DNA of 64,000 nucleotides from Sphingobacterium faecale (GTDB lineage Bacteria > Bacteroidota > Bacteroidia > Sphingobacteriales > Sphingobacteriaceae). Under the pieces are notes generated by a model. The model saw only the letters and a program-made list of their open reading frames with translations. It made no database searches and was not told where the DNA came from. This document shows positions 8,808 through 18,105 of the stretch, piece after piece. Where the stretch lies: contig NZ_JAERTY010000002.1 of NCBI RefSeq assembly GCF_016746095.1, forward strand, positions 248,001-312,000, read 5' to 3'. Position numbers and translations under genes: made by a program. Position 1 is the first letter of the stretch. Each line of letters opens with the position of its first letter.

Positions 8808-9932
8808 CTACCCCTGTGAGATGATGAAGTCTCTAAAATTCTCTTTGCTTATGATGTGTACAGTAGCGTCATATGTTTTTGTAAAATTTGCAGGAATATT
8901 TGCTTTTGCTTTTGGATTCCATTTGAATTCGAATCCCGTTATTTTGCCTTCCGATTCTTCTACATAATCAATTTCCTGTTGTTGTTTTGTTCGCCAAAAG
9001 TAGGAGTTGCTGTAATGTTTATGGTAGTGGTTTCTCTTCATCCGCTCAGACAATAAAAAATTTTCCCATAATGCGCCCGTATCATTACGTAACCCAATGG
9101 GATTGAAGTTTTGGATTAATGCATTACGAATGCCATTATCGTAAAAATATATTTTTCGGTTTGTCTTAATCTCATTTCGAAGGTTACGACTAAAGGAAGT
9201 CAGGGGGAATACGATATAGGAAAGTTCTAACAGATGTATATAACTGGAAACAGTGTTTTTGTCAACACCAGTTAGTTGCGCAATTTCATTGTAGCTAACC
9301 TCGCTCCCTACCTGAAAGGCTAGTGCTTGTAGAATTTTACCTAGGACTTCGGGCTTCTTTATATTGGCAAATGCCAGAATATCCTTAAATAAATAGCTCT
9401 GACTAATTTCGTTTAAAACCTCTCGTTCATCACCAGTATTATTGATAACATCGGGATAAAACCCATAAATCAATCGGTTTTCTAGGTCACTTAAACCGTC
9501 TAGATAACCTATTGAGGATTCGTACTCTTCATAGGAAATGGGGTATAGAAAATATTCGAATTTTCGACCGGTTAACGGCTCATTCGTTTGGTTACGAAGT
9601 TCGAAAGCAGAAGATCCGCTCATAATGAGTTGTACGGTTTTAAACTGATCGTGGATGATTTTTGCAGTTAGTCCGATGTTTTCGATCCGTTGTGCTTCAT
9701 CAATAAAAACAATTTTGGAATTTCCGATAATGGTTTCAATCTCTTTCGTATTAGCATGCGTTAATCGCTCCCTGACGAGCGGATCATCCCCATTAAGAAA
9801 TAAGAAGTCTTTACCATGAAGCACTTCTTGGATAAGTGTTGTTTTTCCAACTTGTCTAGCACCGATTAGAATAATCGTTTTCCCTTTAAACAGTTTGTTG
9901 AAAATTGTTTTTTTAATTGTTCTTTCAATCAT
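8808..9932 (-). CDS. AAA-type ATPase with DUF4143 C-terminus
   Basis: A 374-residue protein of the AAA_14/DUF4143 family. The P-loop GARQVGKT is at residues 24-31, a Walker B KIVFIDEAQRI is near 85, the sensor-like MSGSSAFEL is near 115, and the C-terminal DUF4143 part ends with an Asp/Glu-Phe-Lys sequence (TGFEFKWNPKAK) like a nuclease-type core. The ATG at 9932 is preferred. An upstream TTG at 9953 would lie inside the 31-bp repeats and is probably not used. These genes are frequent single-gene accessory loci in Bacteroidota, and their cellular role is not established. It interrupts the permease cluster and is bounded by 83-bp direct repeats, which suggests insertion. Confidence 0.85.
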   Translation of the reverse strand: MIERTIKKTIFNKLFKGKTIILIGARQVGKTTLIQEVLHGKDFLFLNGDDPLVRERLTHANTKEIETIIGNSKIVFIDEAQRIENIGLTAKIIHDQFKTVQLIMSGSSAFELRNQTNEPLTGRKFEYFLYPISYEEYESSIGYLDGLSDLENRLIYGFYPDVINNTGDEREVLNEISQSYLFKDILAFANIKKPEVLGKILQALAFQVGSEVSYNEIAQLTGVDKNTVSSYIHLLELSYIVFPLTSFSRNLRNEIKTNRKIYFYDNGIRNALIQNFNPIGLRNDTGALWENFLLSERMKRNHYHKHYSNSYFWRTKQQQEIDYVEESEGKITGFEFKWNPKAKANIPANFTKTYDATVHIISKENFRDFIISQG

Positions 9933-9945
9933 CCTATTTCTTTTA

Positions 9946-10008
9946 TTCACCAAAAGTAATGCTTTTTAGTGAATGTGTTCACCAAAAGTAATGCTTTTTA
10001 GTGAATGT
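9946..10008. repeat. Two identical 31-bp tandem repeats upstream of the ATPase gene
   Basis: Copies at 9946-9976 and 9978-10008 are identical and separated by one base. Each copy contains an imperfect inverted repeat, TTCACCAAAAG and CTTTTTAGTGAA around TAATG. They begin 14 bp upstream of the ATPase ATG, where an operator or leader-RNA structure would sit. Confidence 0.7.
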
Positions 10009-10055
10009 TGCTCTTCTTTTAAACTATCAAAGGAGATTGTTCCCTTTTTTTAACC

Positions 10056-12461
10056 TCATTCATCCCTTAGGCTATTGCTGATATTATTGCGGGTCGACCA
10101 GACGATAATACCAGTAATAAGAATAGTAACCATGACAGCGAGCAAAACTGTAGGAAGGAGAACAGAAACAAGGTCTATGGAGGTTTGTACGGCAAATCTT
10201 TGGAGCCAGTGATTCATGGCAATATATACGAGTGGGATACTGACGAATAGAGAAGCAAGAAATGTCCGATAGAAATCTTTGCCAAATAATAAAACAAGGC
10301 CGGTAGGAGATGCACCTAATACTTTACGGATACCAATTTCTTTCAGACGGCTATTGACGGAGAGAGAGGTGAGACCTACGATGCCCAATACAACAATAAG
10401 AATAGAAATCACCGTTGCGGTTTGGGATGCTCTTTTCAACTGCAGTTCAGTTTTGTACATCTTAGCTATAGTAGCATCCAAAAACTCAAATTCAAATGGA
10501 GCATCTGGTAGGAGGCGCTTCCATTCTTTTTCTAGTGCTTTTATTTTACTTGCCATTTCGCCGTTCTTAAGTCGGATAGAAAGATAGCGGTATTGTGAAT
10601 TGGCTTTCACGGGAAACCAAACAACAGCAGGTGATTGGCTGTGCATGGTATTGGCATAAAAGTCATCTGTGACAGCGACAATCTCTGTCGTCAGTCTATC
10701 GTTAAATATAGTGATCGATTGACCTATAGCCTGCTCTGGTGTTGTATATCCCAGATTGATAGCTGTCTTTTGGTTGACAACAACTTTGATATTATTGTCT
10801 TGGTAGTCGCCGTTTAAATTTGAAAACTGTCCTGCTATTAAGGGTATCTGGTAGGTCTCTGCAAAATGCTCGTCAGCAGTAATTAATAGCGCATCTGTTG
10901 TAGATGAAGCTCCCCTTTTTTTGATCTGCTGTACACCATTACCAAACGCTCCTGGTATGCCGTAGGACAGACTTATCGCTTCGATTTGAGGAAGTTTGCT
11001 CAGCTGTTCGCGAACAGCTTCTATGCGGTTAAGACCAGCATCTGACCAGTCTCTTGGGACCTGTACCGTAAGAAGATGTTCTTTATTGTAACCTAATTCT
11101 TCTGAGATAAAGGTTTGGACTTGTTTGCTGACAATGAGTGAGGAGATAAAGACAAAGATGGCGACGGCAAATTGTACAAATAAAAGAACACGTTTCAAGG
11201 ATTTTTTAGAGTCTGTATTTGTCAGTTGATTTTTAACAGCATACATAGCGTCATTGTTGGCCAGCTTGTATGCAGGATAGCTTCCAGACAATAGACCAAT
11301 AAGTAACACTATAATAGCAAAGTAAGAGAAAAACGGAATAGGTAGTGCCATCAATCGGGGAAGCGAACTGTCCAGTAAAGAGTCGAATAGTGGTTTGAAT
11401 AGCGGATAACTGGAAATCGCGAGTATGCCTGCTATGGCAACGATGATTACATATTCGATCAATAGCTGTAAGGCTAGTAATCGGCTACTACTGCCCATTA
11501 CTTTACGAATGCCGATTTCTTTTAACCGAGATAAACTCTGCCCGATGGTAAAGTTGATGAAATTGATAATTGCCATGAGCATCAAAAAGCATGCAGTCGC
11601 TGTGAGAATTATGACCATCTGCTTTATGGCACCATTATTATCTTCTAAATAATAGGTGTCCAGTGGTTTAATATCTGGGGTTAGATTCGCGGCTACCTTT
11701 GGGTCGGCATGTCGGCGCAGTAAATCTTTGATTGGTTGCTGTAGTTGTGAAGGGGTAACACCTTCTTGAAGTTCAATAAAACCTGCAATCCAAAGGTTAT
11801 CCCAGTTGTCCATGTCTCGACCAAAATAGGATTGACTGCCCAATGGTAGGAATATAGTTGCCCGCATAGCCGGCATCAGTTCCATAACCGAGTTTTGTAC
11901 AGTCGGTTTCATTACCCCAGTTACTGTAAACGGCTGGTTATCGCCATTGAAGTTTTTTATTTGGAGGGTCTTGCCGATAGCATCTGTGTCTCCAAAATAG
12001 CGCATAGCGGTGGCTTCGGTGATGACTATTGAAGAAGGGGACAGCAAGGCTGTCTTAGTATCCCCTTCATATAGTTCAAAACCATACATATCTAGGAGCG
12101 TAGGGTCACCTAGCGAGACTGCTTCTTCATGTATGACGTCCCCCTGTGATACGATGCAGGTCAGCCCATCTATACGGTAATAGTTGGCCACTAGGTCAGG
12201 GTATTCTTCTTTAAGTGACTTGGGAAGAGCTCCTACGGTGGTAAGTTCCATCCCCATGCCTGCTTCCTTGTAGGTGCTTTGTAGCGCATACTGTCTTTCT
12301 TTGTGCCTCAGATTTGAGTTGACTTGAAAGACCTGTCCTATGTAGGCTCCTATAAGTAGCACGAAGACAAAAGCAGCGTATAGCCCTAATGTATTTATCA
12401 GTGTTAGCGATTTTCTTTTAGTAATATTTCGCCACGCGGTTATGAGGTGGTTTTTCAGCAT
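10056..12461 (-). CDS. FtsX/MacB-type ABC transporter permease, last gene of the right unit
   Basis: An 801-residue permease with double MacB-core/FtsX modules. It starts MLKNHLITAWRNITKRKS, carries KEIGIRKVMGSSSRLLALQ in the central block and KEIGIRKVLGASPTG in the C-terminal block, and ends NNISNSLRDE, which departs from the usual NPxxSLRDE ending. It lies 30 bp after the permease at 12492 and is the distal gene of the adaptor-ATPase-permease operon that begins at 19356. Its last 83 bp are duplicated at 8708-8790. Substrate unknown. Confidence 0.92.
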   Translation of the reverse strand: MLKNHLITAWRNITKRKSLTLINTLGLYAAFVFVLLIGAYIGQVFQVNSNLRHKERQYALQSTYKEAGMGMELTTVGALPKSLKEEYPDLVANYYRIDGLTCIVSQGDVIHEEAVSLGDPTLLDMYGFELYEGDTKTALLSPSSIVITEATAMRYFGDTDAIGKTLQIKNFNGDNQPFTVTGVMKPTVQNSVMELMPAMRATIFLPLGSQSYFGRDMDNWDNLWIAGFIELQEGVTPSQLQQPIKDLLRRHADPKVAANLTPDIKPLDTYYLEDNNGAIKQMVIILTATACFLMLMAIINFINFTIGQSLSRLKEIGIRKVMGSSSRLLALQLLIEYVIIVAIAGILAISSYPLFKPLFDSLLDSSLPRLMALPIPFFSYFAIIVLLIGLLSGSYPAYKLANNDAMYAVKNQLTNTDSKKSLKRVLLFVQFAVAIFVFISSLIVSKQVQTFISEELGYNKEHLLTVQVPRDWSDAGLNRIEAVREQLSKLPQIEAISLSYGIPGAFGNGVQQIKKRGASSTTDALLITADEHFAETYQIPLIAGQFSNLNGDYQDNNIKVVVNQKTAINLGYTTPEQAIGQSITIFNDRLTTEIVAVTDDFYANTMHSQSPAVVWFPVKANSQYRYLSIRLKNGEMASKIKALEKEWKRLLPDAPFEFEFLDATIAKMYKTELQLKRASQTATVISILIVVLGIVGLTSLSVNSRLKEIGIRKVLGASPTGLVLLFGKDFYRTFLASLFVSIPLVYIAMNHWLQRFAVQTSIDLVSVLLPTVLLAVMVTILITGIIVWSTRNNISNSLRDE

Positions 12462-12491
12462 TGTCTTTAACGTTGTCGTTTAAAATGTTAG

Positions 12492-14876
12492 TTACTCATC
12501 TCTAAGACTTTTGACAGGATTGAGCATTGCCGCTTTAAAGGCCAATGTACTGACCGTTAGTAAGGCTATTACTATGGCGAGTATTCCAGCTAAAGCAAAT
12601 ACCCACCATTGTATATGGATACGGTATACATAGTCGGATAGCCACTGATTCATAATCCACCAGGTGATAGGCGAGGCTATGAATAGGGCAATGATGACTA
12701 ATTTTACAAAATCGCGTGATAGCATAGCGATTATATTAGACACAGTTGCACCAAGTACCTTGCGTATGCCAATTTCTTTTTGCTTTTGGATGGTTGCGAA
12801 TGATACTAGACCTAGTAAACCCAAACAGGCTATAAAGATGGCCAAGCCTGAGAACAGCCCCGTGAGTGCCGCAGTACGTTTTTGAGTAGCAAATTTTAAA
12901 GCGTAATCATCATCTGTAAAGTGGATATCGATTGGATAGTCAGGATTGTATTTCTTTACTAAGGATTGAATTGCTTCTACGTTCGTTAGTAAGCTTTTTG
13001 CGCTGTTTAATCTAATATGTATGTAATCTGACCAAGTGGACGGACCCTTGATCATCATAGGCTCAATGTTCTGATAGGGGGATTGCCATACAAAATCCTC
13101 GATGATCCCTATAACAGTATAGATTTGTTGATATTCTGTGCCTTGGCCTACAGTTACTTGTGTACCTATAGGATTGGTCAATTGCATTTTGGCAACGGCG
13201 GTTTCATTGAGCAGAAGGGAACTGGAGTCCGAAGCGTGTCTATAAATGTCAATATCTCGTCCTTGTAGTAATTTTATTCCCATTGTTTGGGTAAAATCAC
13301 AATCTGTGGACATATTATTGAATACGATATCGTAATCTTCTGGTCTACTATTAGGCCAGGAATACCCCCAGCTGTTACTGCCATTACGGCTAATACGTCC
13401 CCATGTTTTGCTAATGTTTGTGGCGATTCCCTGCTGAAATAGCTCATTTCTAAATGCTTCATAGTTTTTGCCGAGATTACCTTCTAATGGTAAATAAACG
13501 AGGTTATTACGGTCGTATCCCGCATTTCGTTCCTCTCCAAAGCGTATTTGTTGGCCTATGATAAAAGTACATATTCCTAGGCCGATGGATATAATAAACT
13601 GTAAGGTGACAAGGATTTTTCTGGGTTGTAGGCCAGCGTTTAAAATCAGATAATTTCCTTTTAAGGTTTTTATGGGATCAAAGGCTGCTAGAACAAAGGC
13701 AGGATATAATCCGGCGCATAGGGAACAAAAGAAGATAATGATAAGAAATATAGACCCAAAAAATATCGGATCGTCACCGATCGAAAGATCTCCATGTATT
13801 AGGTTATTGAAAAATGGAAGAGCTAAGAAAATAATCAATAACGCTAACAGAGCAGCCAAAAAAGTTAGGATAAAAGATTCTAATAAAAACTGTTGAACAA
13901 GTGATTTTTTCGGTGCTCCGACCACCTTCCGTACACCTATTTCTTTGGCTCGTCTTTCCGCACCTGCAGTGCTGAGGTTGATAAAATTGATGCAAGCAAT
14001 CAAAAGAATGAATATACCGATTAGTCCAAATAGCTGTAGAGTGGTGATATTGCCGGCTACCATCTGCCCATTAACAGACTTGTTATATAAGTGCCAGCGA
14101 TGGGCAGGATATAGGTATATGGTCGCTTTTGCGGTGCCGTTGGTATGTTTGGAAACAAGGTTTTCTATGTTCTTATTGATTGCGGGGAGTGATACTCCAT
14201 CTGTTAAAAGGGCATAGGTTTCATGGTTGTAAGCAGTCCAGGAGTCAGAAAAAGTTTTCCCTCTTTTTGCGAGATAATTCAGGGAGCAGATAAAGTCGTT
14301 TCCATAGAATTTGGAGTTACGTGGTATGTCCTCGATAACGGCTTCTATAGTCAGGGACACGGTGCTGTCCATATCCACTCTGCGACCAATTACATCTATT
14401 GTGCTGAATAGCTTTTTAGCCATGGAGGCCGTTAGTACTATGGCATCAGGACGGGATAAAGTTGTTGTGTAATTACCAGAGACAACTTTGAAATCAAATA
14501 GTTTCAAAAATGCAGGATCCGCAGCTATTCCTGAAGCACTGAGGCTCGGTTCGGCATCATGATGAATACGGTGATCAATATTCCATATACGTACGACCTC
14601 TTCTATTTCTGGATGTTCCTGCTGTAATATAGGACCAAGGATGTTAGGGGTTCCGCCCCAGGTATGTTGGCTGCCATCGAATACATCTCTCGTATACACT
14701 TGATATAGGCGGTCTGTTTTGGAGTAGAATCGGTCATATCTTATCTCTGAATTAATCCAAAGGGCTATAATTAATGAAATACCCATGCCTAAGGCCAATC
14801 CTAAGATATTAATAGTCGTATACCCCTTATTTTTCCAAAGGTTTCTCCAAGCGATTTTGATATAGTTTCTTAGCAT
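12492..14876 (-). CDS. FtsX/MacB-type ABC transporter permease
   Basis: A 794-residue permease starting MLRNYIKIAWRNLWKNKGY, which matches family N-termini closely. It has the first membrane helix at about residues 20-42 and a periplasmic MacB core. A central FtsX block with KEIGVRKVVGAPKKSLVQQF follows, then a second periplasmic domain, a C-terminal block with KEIGIRKVLGATVSNI, and the ending NPVKSLRDE. It is 31 bp downstream of the permease at 14908 and 30 bp upstream of the one at 10056. The operon position places it under the adaptor promoter at about 19.4 kb. The substrate is not inferable. Confidence 0.93.
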   Translation of the reverse strand: MLRNYIKIAWRNLWKNKGYTTINILGLALGMGISLIIALWINSEIRYDRFYSKTDRLYQVYTRDVFDGSQHTWGGTPNILGPILQQEHPEIEEVVRIWNIDHRIHHDAEPSLSASGIAADPAFLKLFDFKVVSGNYTTTLSRPDAIVLTASMAKKLFSTIDVIGRRVDMDSTVSLTIEAVIEDIPRNSKFYGNDFICSLNYLAKRGKTFSDSWTAYNHETYALLTDGVSLPAINKNIENLVSKHTNGTAKATIYLYPAHRWHLYNKSVNGQMVAGNITTLQLFGLIGIFILLIACINFINLSTAGAERRAKEIGVRKVVGAPKKSLVQQFLLESFILTFLAALLALLIIFLALPFFNNLIHGDLSIGDDPIFFGSIFLIIIFFCSLCAGLYPAFVLAAFDPIKTLKGNYLILNAGLQPRKILVTLQFIISIGLGICTFIIGQQIRFGEERNAGYDRNNLVYLPLEGNLGKNYEAFRNELFQQGIATNISKTWGRISRNGSNSWGYSWPNSRPEDYDIVFNNMSTDCDFTQTMGIKLLQGRDIDIYRHASDSSSLLLNETAVAKMQLTNPIGTQVTVGQGTEYQQIYTVIGIIEDFVWQSPYQNIEPMMIKGPSTWSDYIHIRLNSAKSLLTNVEAIQSLVKKYNPDYPIDIHFTDDDYALKFATQKRTAALTGLFSGLAIFIACLGLLGLVSFATIQKQKEIGIRKVLGATVSNIIAMLSRDFVKLVIIALFIASPITWWIMNQWLSDYVYRIHIQWWVFALAGILAIVIALLTVSTLAFKAAMLNPVKSLRDE

Positions 14877-14907
14877 AGCTTTAGTATTAAGATTTAAGCA
14901 TTATTTC

Positions 14908-17322
14908 TTATTCGTCCTTCAAACTCTCTACTGGATTACGCTTAGCCGCCATTAATGCTTGGTAGCCTACAGATAATAAGGCTATGAGAAGAGTACTGCA
15001 GCCTGCCAACACTAGCGTCCAAGGTTGTATGTCTATGCGATAAGCAAATCCTTCCAGCCACTTGCTCATGATCCAATAGGCTATAGGTAAAGCGATAAAT
15101 AAGGCGATAATAATCAACTTGATATACTCTCTGGACAATAAACTTATAATACCAAAAACGGTGCTTCCTAATACTTTTCGTATACCGATTTCCTTTGTCC
15201 GTTGATAGGCGGTCACTGTCACTAACCCAATAAGTCCCAAACAGCTGAGGATAATGGTGATAGCAGTTGCTAAGTTGATGATACGACTTTGCTTGACATC
15301 CGATTCATAGAATGTCTTGAGCTCATCGTCATAAAAGCTATAAATAAAGGGGGCTTTTGGATAAATTTTTACCCATTCTTTTTCCAATATGGCGATGGCT
15401 TTTGGCCATTGTGAAGGTCGGTCGGGGAGTCTAATGTTGAAAGTGCGTAAGCTGTATTTATTATTAGTCACCATCAAGGCTAAGGGTCCTACGGCTGTGT
15501 GTAAGTTTTTTGAATGAAAATCTTGGAATATACCTTGTATTCGTAAAGGTGCTCCGCTATGGTCGCTAATGTTTTTTCCAGCGGCTTCTTCATTACTAAT
15601 AAAGCCCAGTGCTTTTCGGGCCGATTCATTGATGAATACACTTCCTACAGTATCCCCTGGAATAGTATTTCTTCCTGCTAATAGTTTTATTTTATAAAGA
15701 GACAGGTAGTCTGCGTCCGTGTATTTGAAGGCAAGATTGAGCCGTATCTCACCAGTGTCGGATGGTGCTACCAGGTTATTTCCCCAATGGCTGTTGTCCA
15801 ACGGTTGGTGGCCTAGTGCTATATCTTGAATTTCGGTGTGCTGCTCAATAGCGTGTTTATAAAGGAATGGACTGGCGTGTGCTTCGTGTTTCGCTTTTTG
15901 CGGGATAGCAATTGATACAATAGCGCTTTTCTCAAAACCTAGATCGGAGTCCATCATATATGCTATTTGAGCCGTAATAATAAATGTTCCCACGACAAAA
16001 AACTGCGCTATGACGAACTGAAATACGATGAGGACTTTTCGAAGTGATATTCCATTTGATGTCAGATTGCCTATGCTTTTTACTTTTAATACATCAATGA
16101 CCTTAACTTTGTTTATTAGAAATGTCGGGTATATGCTAGACAAAAGGGTGACGGCAAGGATTAGGCCGGTTAAGAAGATGGAAGTAGCGACCGGTGTATT
16201 AAAGTCTTGTATGTTATTAGGAAGGAAGTCGTTATATTGCCATGTAAAGTAAGAGACGAGAGGGATTGAAAGGAGTAAGGCAAAGCCACATATGCACAAA
16301 GTCTCTAAGGCAAACTTTAAAGTCAAATGTTGTCCTTTTTCACCTAGAGTTTTTCGGATTCCTATTTCTTTGGCACGATAAGGCAATTGTGCTGTCGAAA
16401 GATTGACATAATTGATGCAGGCGAGAATAAGCAAAAAAATACCTATACCAGATAATCCTAAAATTATCTTCTTGTCAGCTGTGTATTCGCCGGAGGCATA
16501 CTCTTGAGCAAAGTGCTTTTGAGAAAGAGGCAGTAGGTCAAACCAGACCTTATAATGGTATTTTTTAAATTTTTCTGCATTCATTTCTGCTACTTTGGCA
16601 TTGATGTTCTTCAGTATCGGTGCTTTACTGTTTTCAGAAACTTTAAGGTATAGTTTATGATCCGAATTTGCACTTGACCATTGTTCATTTTTTAATTCTT
16701 CTTTTGGGATCGGCATGAATTCCTTTGCGGTAAAGGAGCTTGGGGATTTTAGATCCTTAACCACACCCGAAATAGTGAATATGGTGGAGTCATAAAGCAA
16801 AGTCTTACCAACAAGGGATTGAAGGTCTGCATTGCCAAAGTAATGCTTGACTCTAGATAATGTTAAAACTACTTGGTTAGGCGCAGATAATGCTTTTTTA
16901 GGGTTTCCTACAATCCATTCATAGGGTAGCATATCAAAATATGCTGAAGTGGTACTTTTTATTTCTTGAGGTTCGTCAAATGAAATTGTTGTACCGACAG
17001 CTGAAGGTATGCTGATTTCTTCGTAATATCGGTTGTAGACAGGCACCAGCTGTTCTATACCAGTTAGTGTTTCTTGCATATAAGGATACAGGGGGAGAGG
17101 AATTCCTCCAAAGCCACTCTCTTTACCGTCGAAAGCCGATTTATTGACAATCTGATATATATCCTCACTTTCTGGTAGAGCTTTGTCAAAGCTTAGTTCA
17201 TAATTGACAATGCGAAATATGATCCAACAGGCACTGATTCCAATGGAAAGTCCTAAGATATTCAGTGTCGTGAAAAATCGATTTGCCCAAAGTTTTCTCA
17301 AGGTTAGTTTGATGTGGTTCAT
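14908..17322 (-). CDS. FtsX/MacB-type ABC transporter permease next to its ATPase
   Basis: A permease of about 804 residues. The start chosen is ATG 17322 (MNHIKLTLRKLWANRFFTTL), which aligns with the paralogues. A longer reading from 17367 would overlap the ATPase stop and add fifteen unmatched residues. Central signature KEIGIRKTLGEKGQHL, C-terminal signature KEIGIRKVLGSTVFG, ending NPVESLKDE. It begins 10 bp after the ATPase gene stop, so the two are almost certainly translated together and this is the likeliest direct partner of that ATPase. Family role: ABC efflux or envelope-stress extrusion together with a periplasmic adaptor and a TolC channel, both encoded nearby. Confidence 0.93.
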   Translation of the reverse strand: MNHIKLTLRKLWANRFFTTLNILGLSIGISACWIIFRIVNYELSFDKALPESEDIYQIVNKSAFDGKESGFGGIPLPLYPYMQETLTGIEQLVPVYNRYYEEISIPSAVGTTISFDEPQEIKSTTSAYFDMLPYEWIVGNPKKALSAPNQVVLTLSRVKHYFGNADLQSLVGKTLLYDSTIFTISGVVKDLKSPSSFTAKEFMPIPKEELKNEQWSSANSDHKLYLKVSENSKAPILKNINAKVAEMNAEKFKKYHYKVWFDLLPLSQKHFAQEYASGEYTADKKIILGLSGIGIFLLILACINYVNLSTAQLPYRAKEIGIRKTLGEKGQHLTLKFALETLCICGFALLLSIPLVSYFTWQYNDFLPNNIQDFNTPVATSIFLTGLILAVTLLSSIYPTFLINKVKVIDVLKVKSIGNLTSNGISLRKVLIVFQFVIAQFFVVGTFIITAQIAYMMDSDLGFEKSAIVSIAIPQKAKHEAHASPFLYKHAIEQHTEIQDIALGHQPLDNSHWGNNLVAPSDTGEIRLNLAFKYTDADYLSLYKIKLLAGRNTIPGDTVGSVFINESARKALGFISNEEAAGKNISDHSGAPLRIQGIFQDFHSKNLHTAVGPLALMVTNNKYSLRTFNIRLPDRPSQWPKAIAILEKEWVKIYPKAPFIYSFYDDELKTFYESDVKQSRIINLATAITIILSCLGLIGLVTVTAYQRTKEIGIRKVLGSTVFGIISLLSREYIKLIIIALFIALPIAYWIMSKWLEGFAYRIDIQPWTLVLAGCSTLLIALLSVGYQALMAAKRNPVESLKDE

Positions 17323-17332
17323 AGCATTGTCG

Positions 17333-18010
17333 TTAAACAGTTTGACTTTCCATAATAACCTGGCCATCTAGCATACGTATCACCCGATCTGCAAATTTTG
17401 CATCGTGCTCTGAGTGTGTCACCATCACAATAGTAGTACCAGCTTCGTTTAGTTCGGTAAGGAGCTGCATGACTTCGTTACCATTGCTCGAATCCAGATT
17501 ACCAGTTGGCTCATCGGCGAGAATTAGCTTCGGATTGTTTACTACTGCTCGGGCTACGGCTACGCGCTGTTGCTGTCCACCGGATAGTTGTTGCGGAAAG
17601 TGGTTGCGCCGATGCATAATCTGTACTTTTTCCAATACCTCTTCCACACGGCGTTTCCGTTCGGCAGCAGGTACGTTTGTATATACGAGAGGGAGTTCTA
17701 CGTTTTCGAAAACAGTAAGCTCATCAATGAGATTGAAACTCTGGAATACAAAACCGATATTGTGTTTTCGAAGATTGGAGCGGTTGCTCTCTTTGAATTT
17801 GGCAACTTCTGTACCGTTGAAAAGATAGCTCCCTTCATCGAGATCATCAAGAAGTCCTATGATGTTCAGTAAGGTGGATTTTCCGCAGCCAGAGGGGCCC
17901 ATAACAGCGACGAATTCGCTCTCTTTGACATGAATGTTTACCTTGTTTAAGGCAACCGTTTCAACCTCCTCGGTACGGTAATATTTCTGTAAATTCGTTA
18001 TTTTTATCAT
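17333..18010 (-). CDS. LolD/MacB-type ABC transporter ATPase
   Basis: A 225-residue cytoplasmic ATPase. Walker A GPSGCGKST is at residues 38-46, the Q-loop falls near 90 (FVFQSFNLIDELTV), the ABC signature LSGGQQQ is at 142-148, and Walker B LILADEPTGNLDS starts at 162. The family is the one that powers MacB, LolCDE and FtsEX. It is the only ATPase of this kind in the window, while six permeases surround it, so it may serve several of them. It lies between the adaptor gene and the first permease of the right-hand operon. A 95-bp linker with threefold degenerate repeats separates it from the adaptor gene. Confidence 0.95.
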   Translation of the reverse strand: MIKITNLQKYYRTEEVETVALNKVNIHVKESEFVAVMGPSGCGKSTLLNIIGLLDDLDEGSYLFNGTEVAKFKESNRSNLRKHNIGFVFQSFNLIDELTVFENVELPLVYTNVPAAERKRRVEEVLEKVQIMHRRNHFPQQLSGGQQQRVAVARAVVNNPKLILADEPTGNLDSSNGNEVMQLLTELNEAGTTIVMVTHSEHDAKFADRVIRMLDGQVIMESQTV

Positions 18011-18082
18011 GGTTATGAAGTTGTCTTGCTATAAAGTTATGTAGTTATCTTGGTATCTAGCTATGAAGGTTACAGTAAGTGT
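18011..18082. repeat. Three degenerate 24-bp tandem units
   Basis: In the spacer between the ATPase start and the adaptor stop, segments at 18011, 18035 and 18059 share the pattern rGyTATGwAGkT. The first two also share a TCTTGsTAT continuation. This looks like an old short tandem duplication; no function is evident. Confidence 0.4.
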
Positions 18083-18105
18083 GTCTGACATCTTACATCC
18101 CAATA

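Noticed and set aside
9933..9953. TTG start adding seven residues to the DUF4143 ATPase
   Set aside because: The extension lies in the 31-bp repeat, and the internal ATG at 9932 matches the family's usual MIERxI opening.
10011..10050. Terminator after the permease at 10056
   Set aside because: The short stem is imperfect and its T-tract is on the wrong side for minus-strand transcription.
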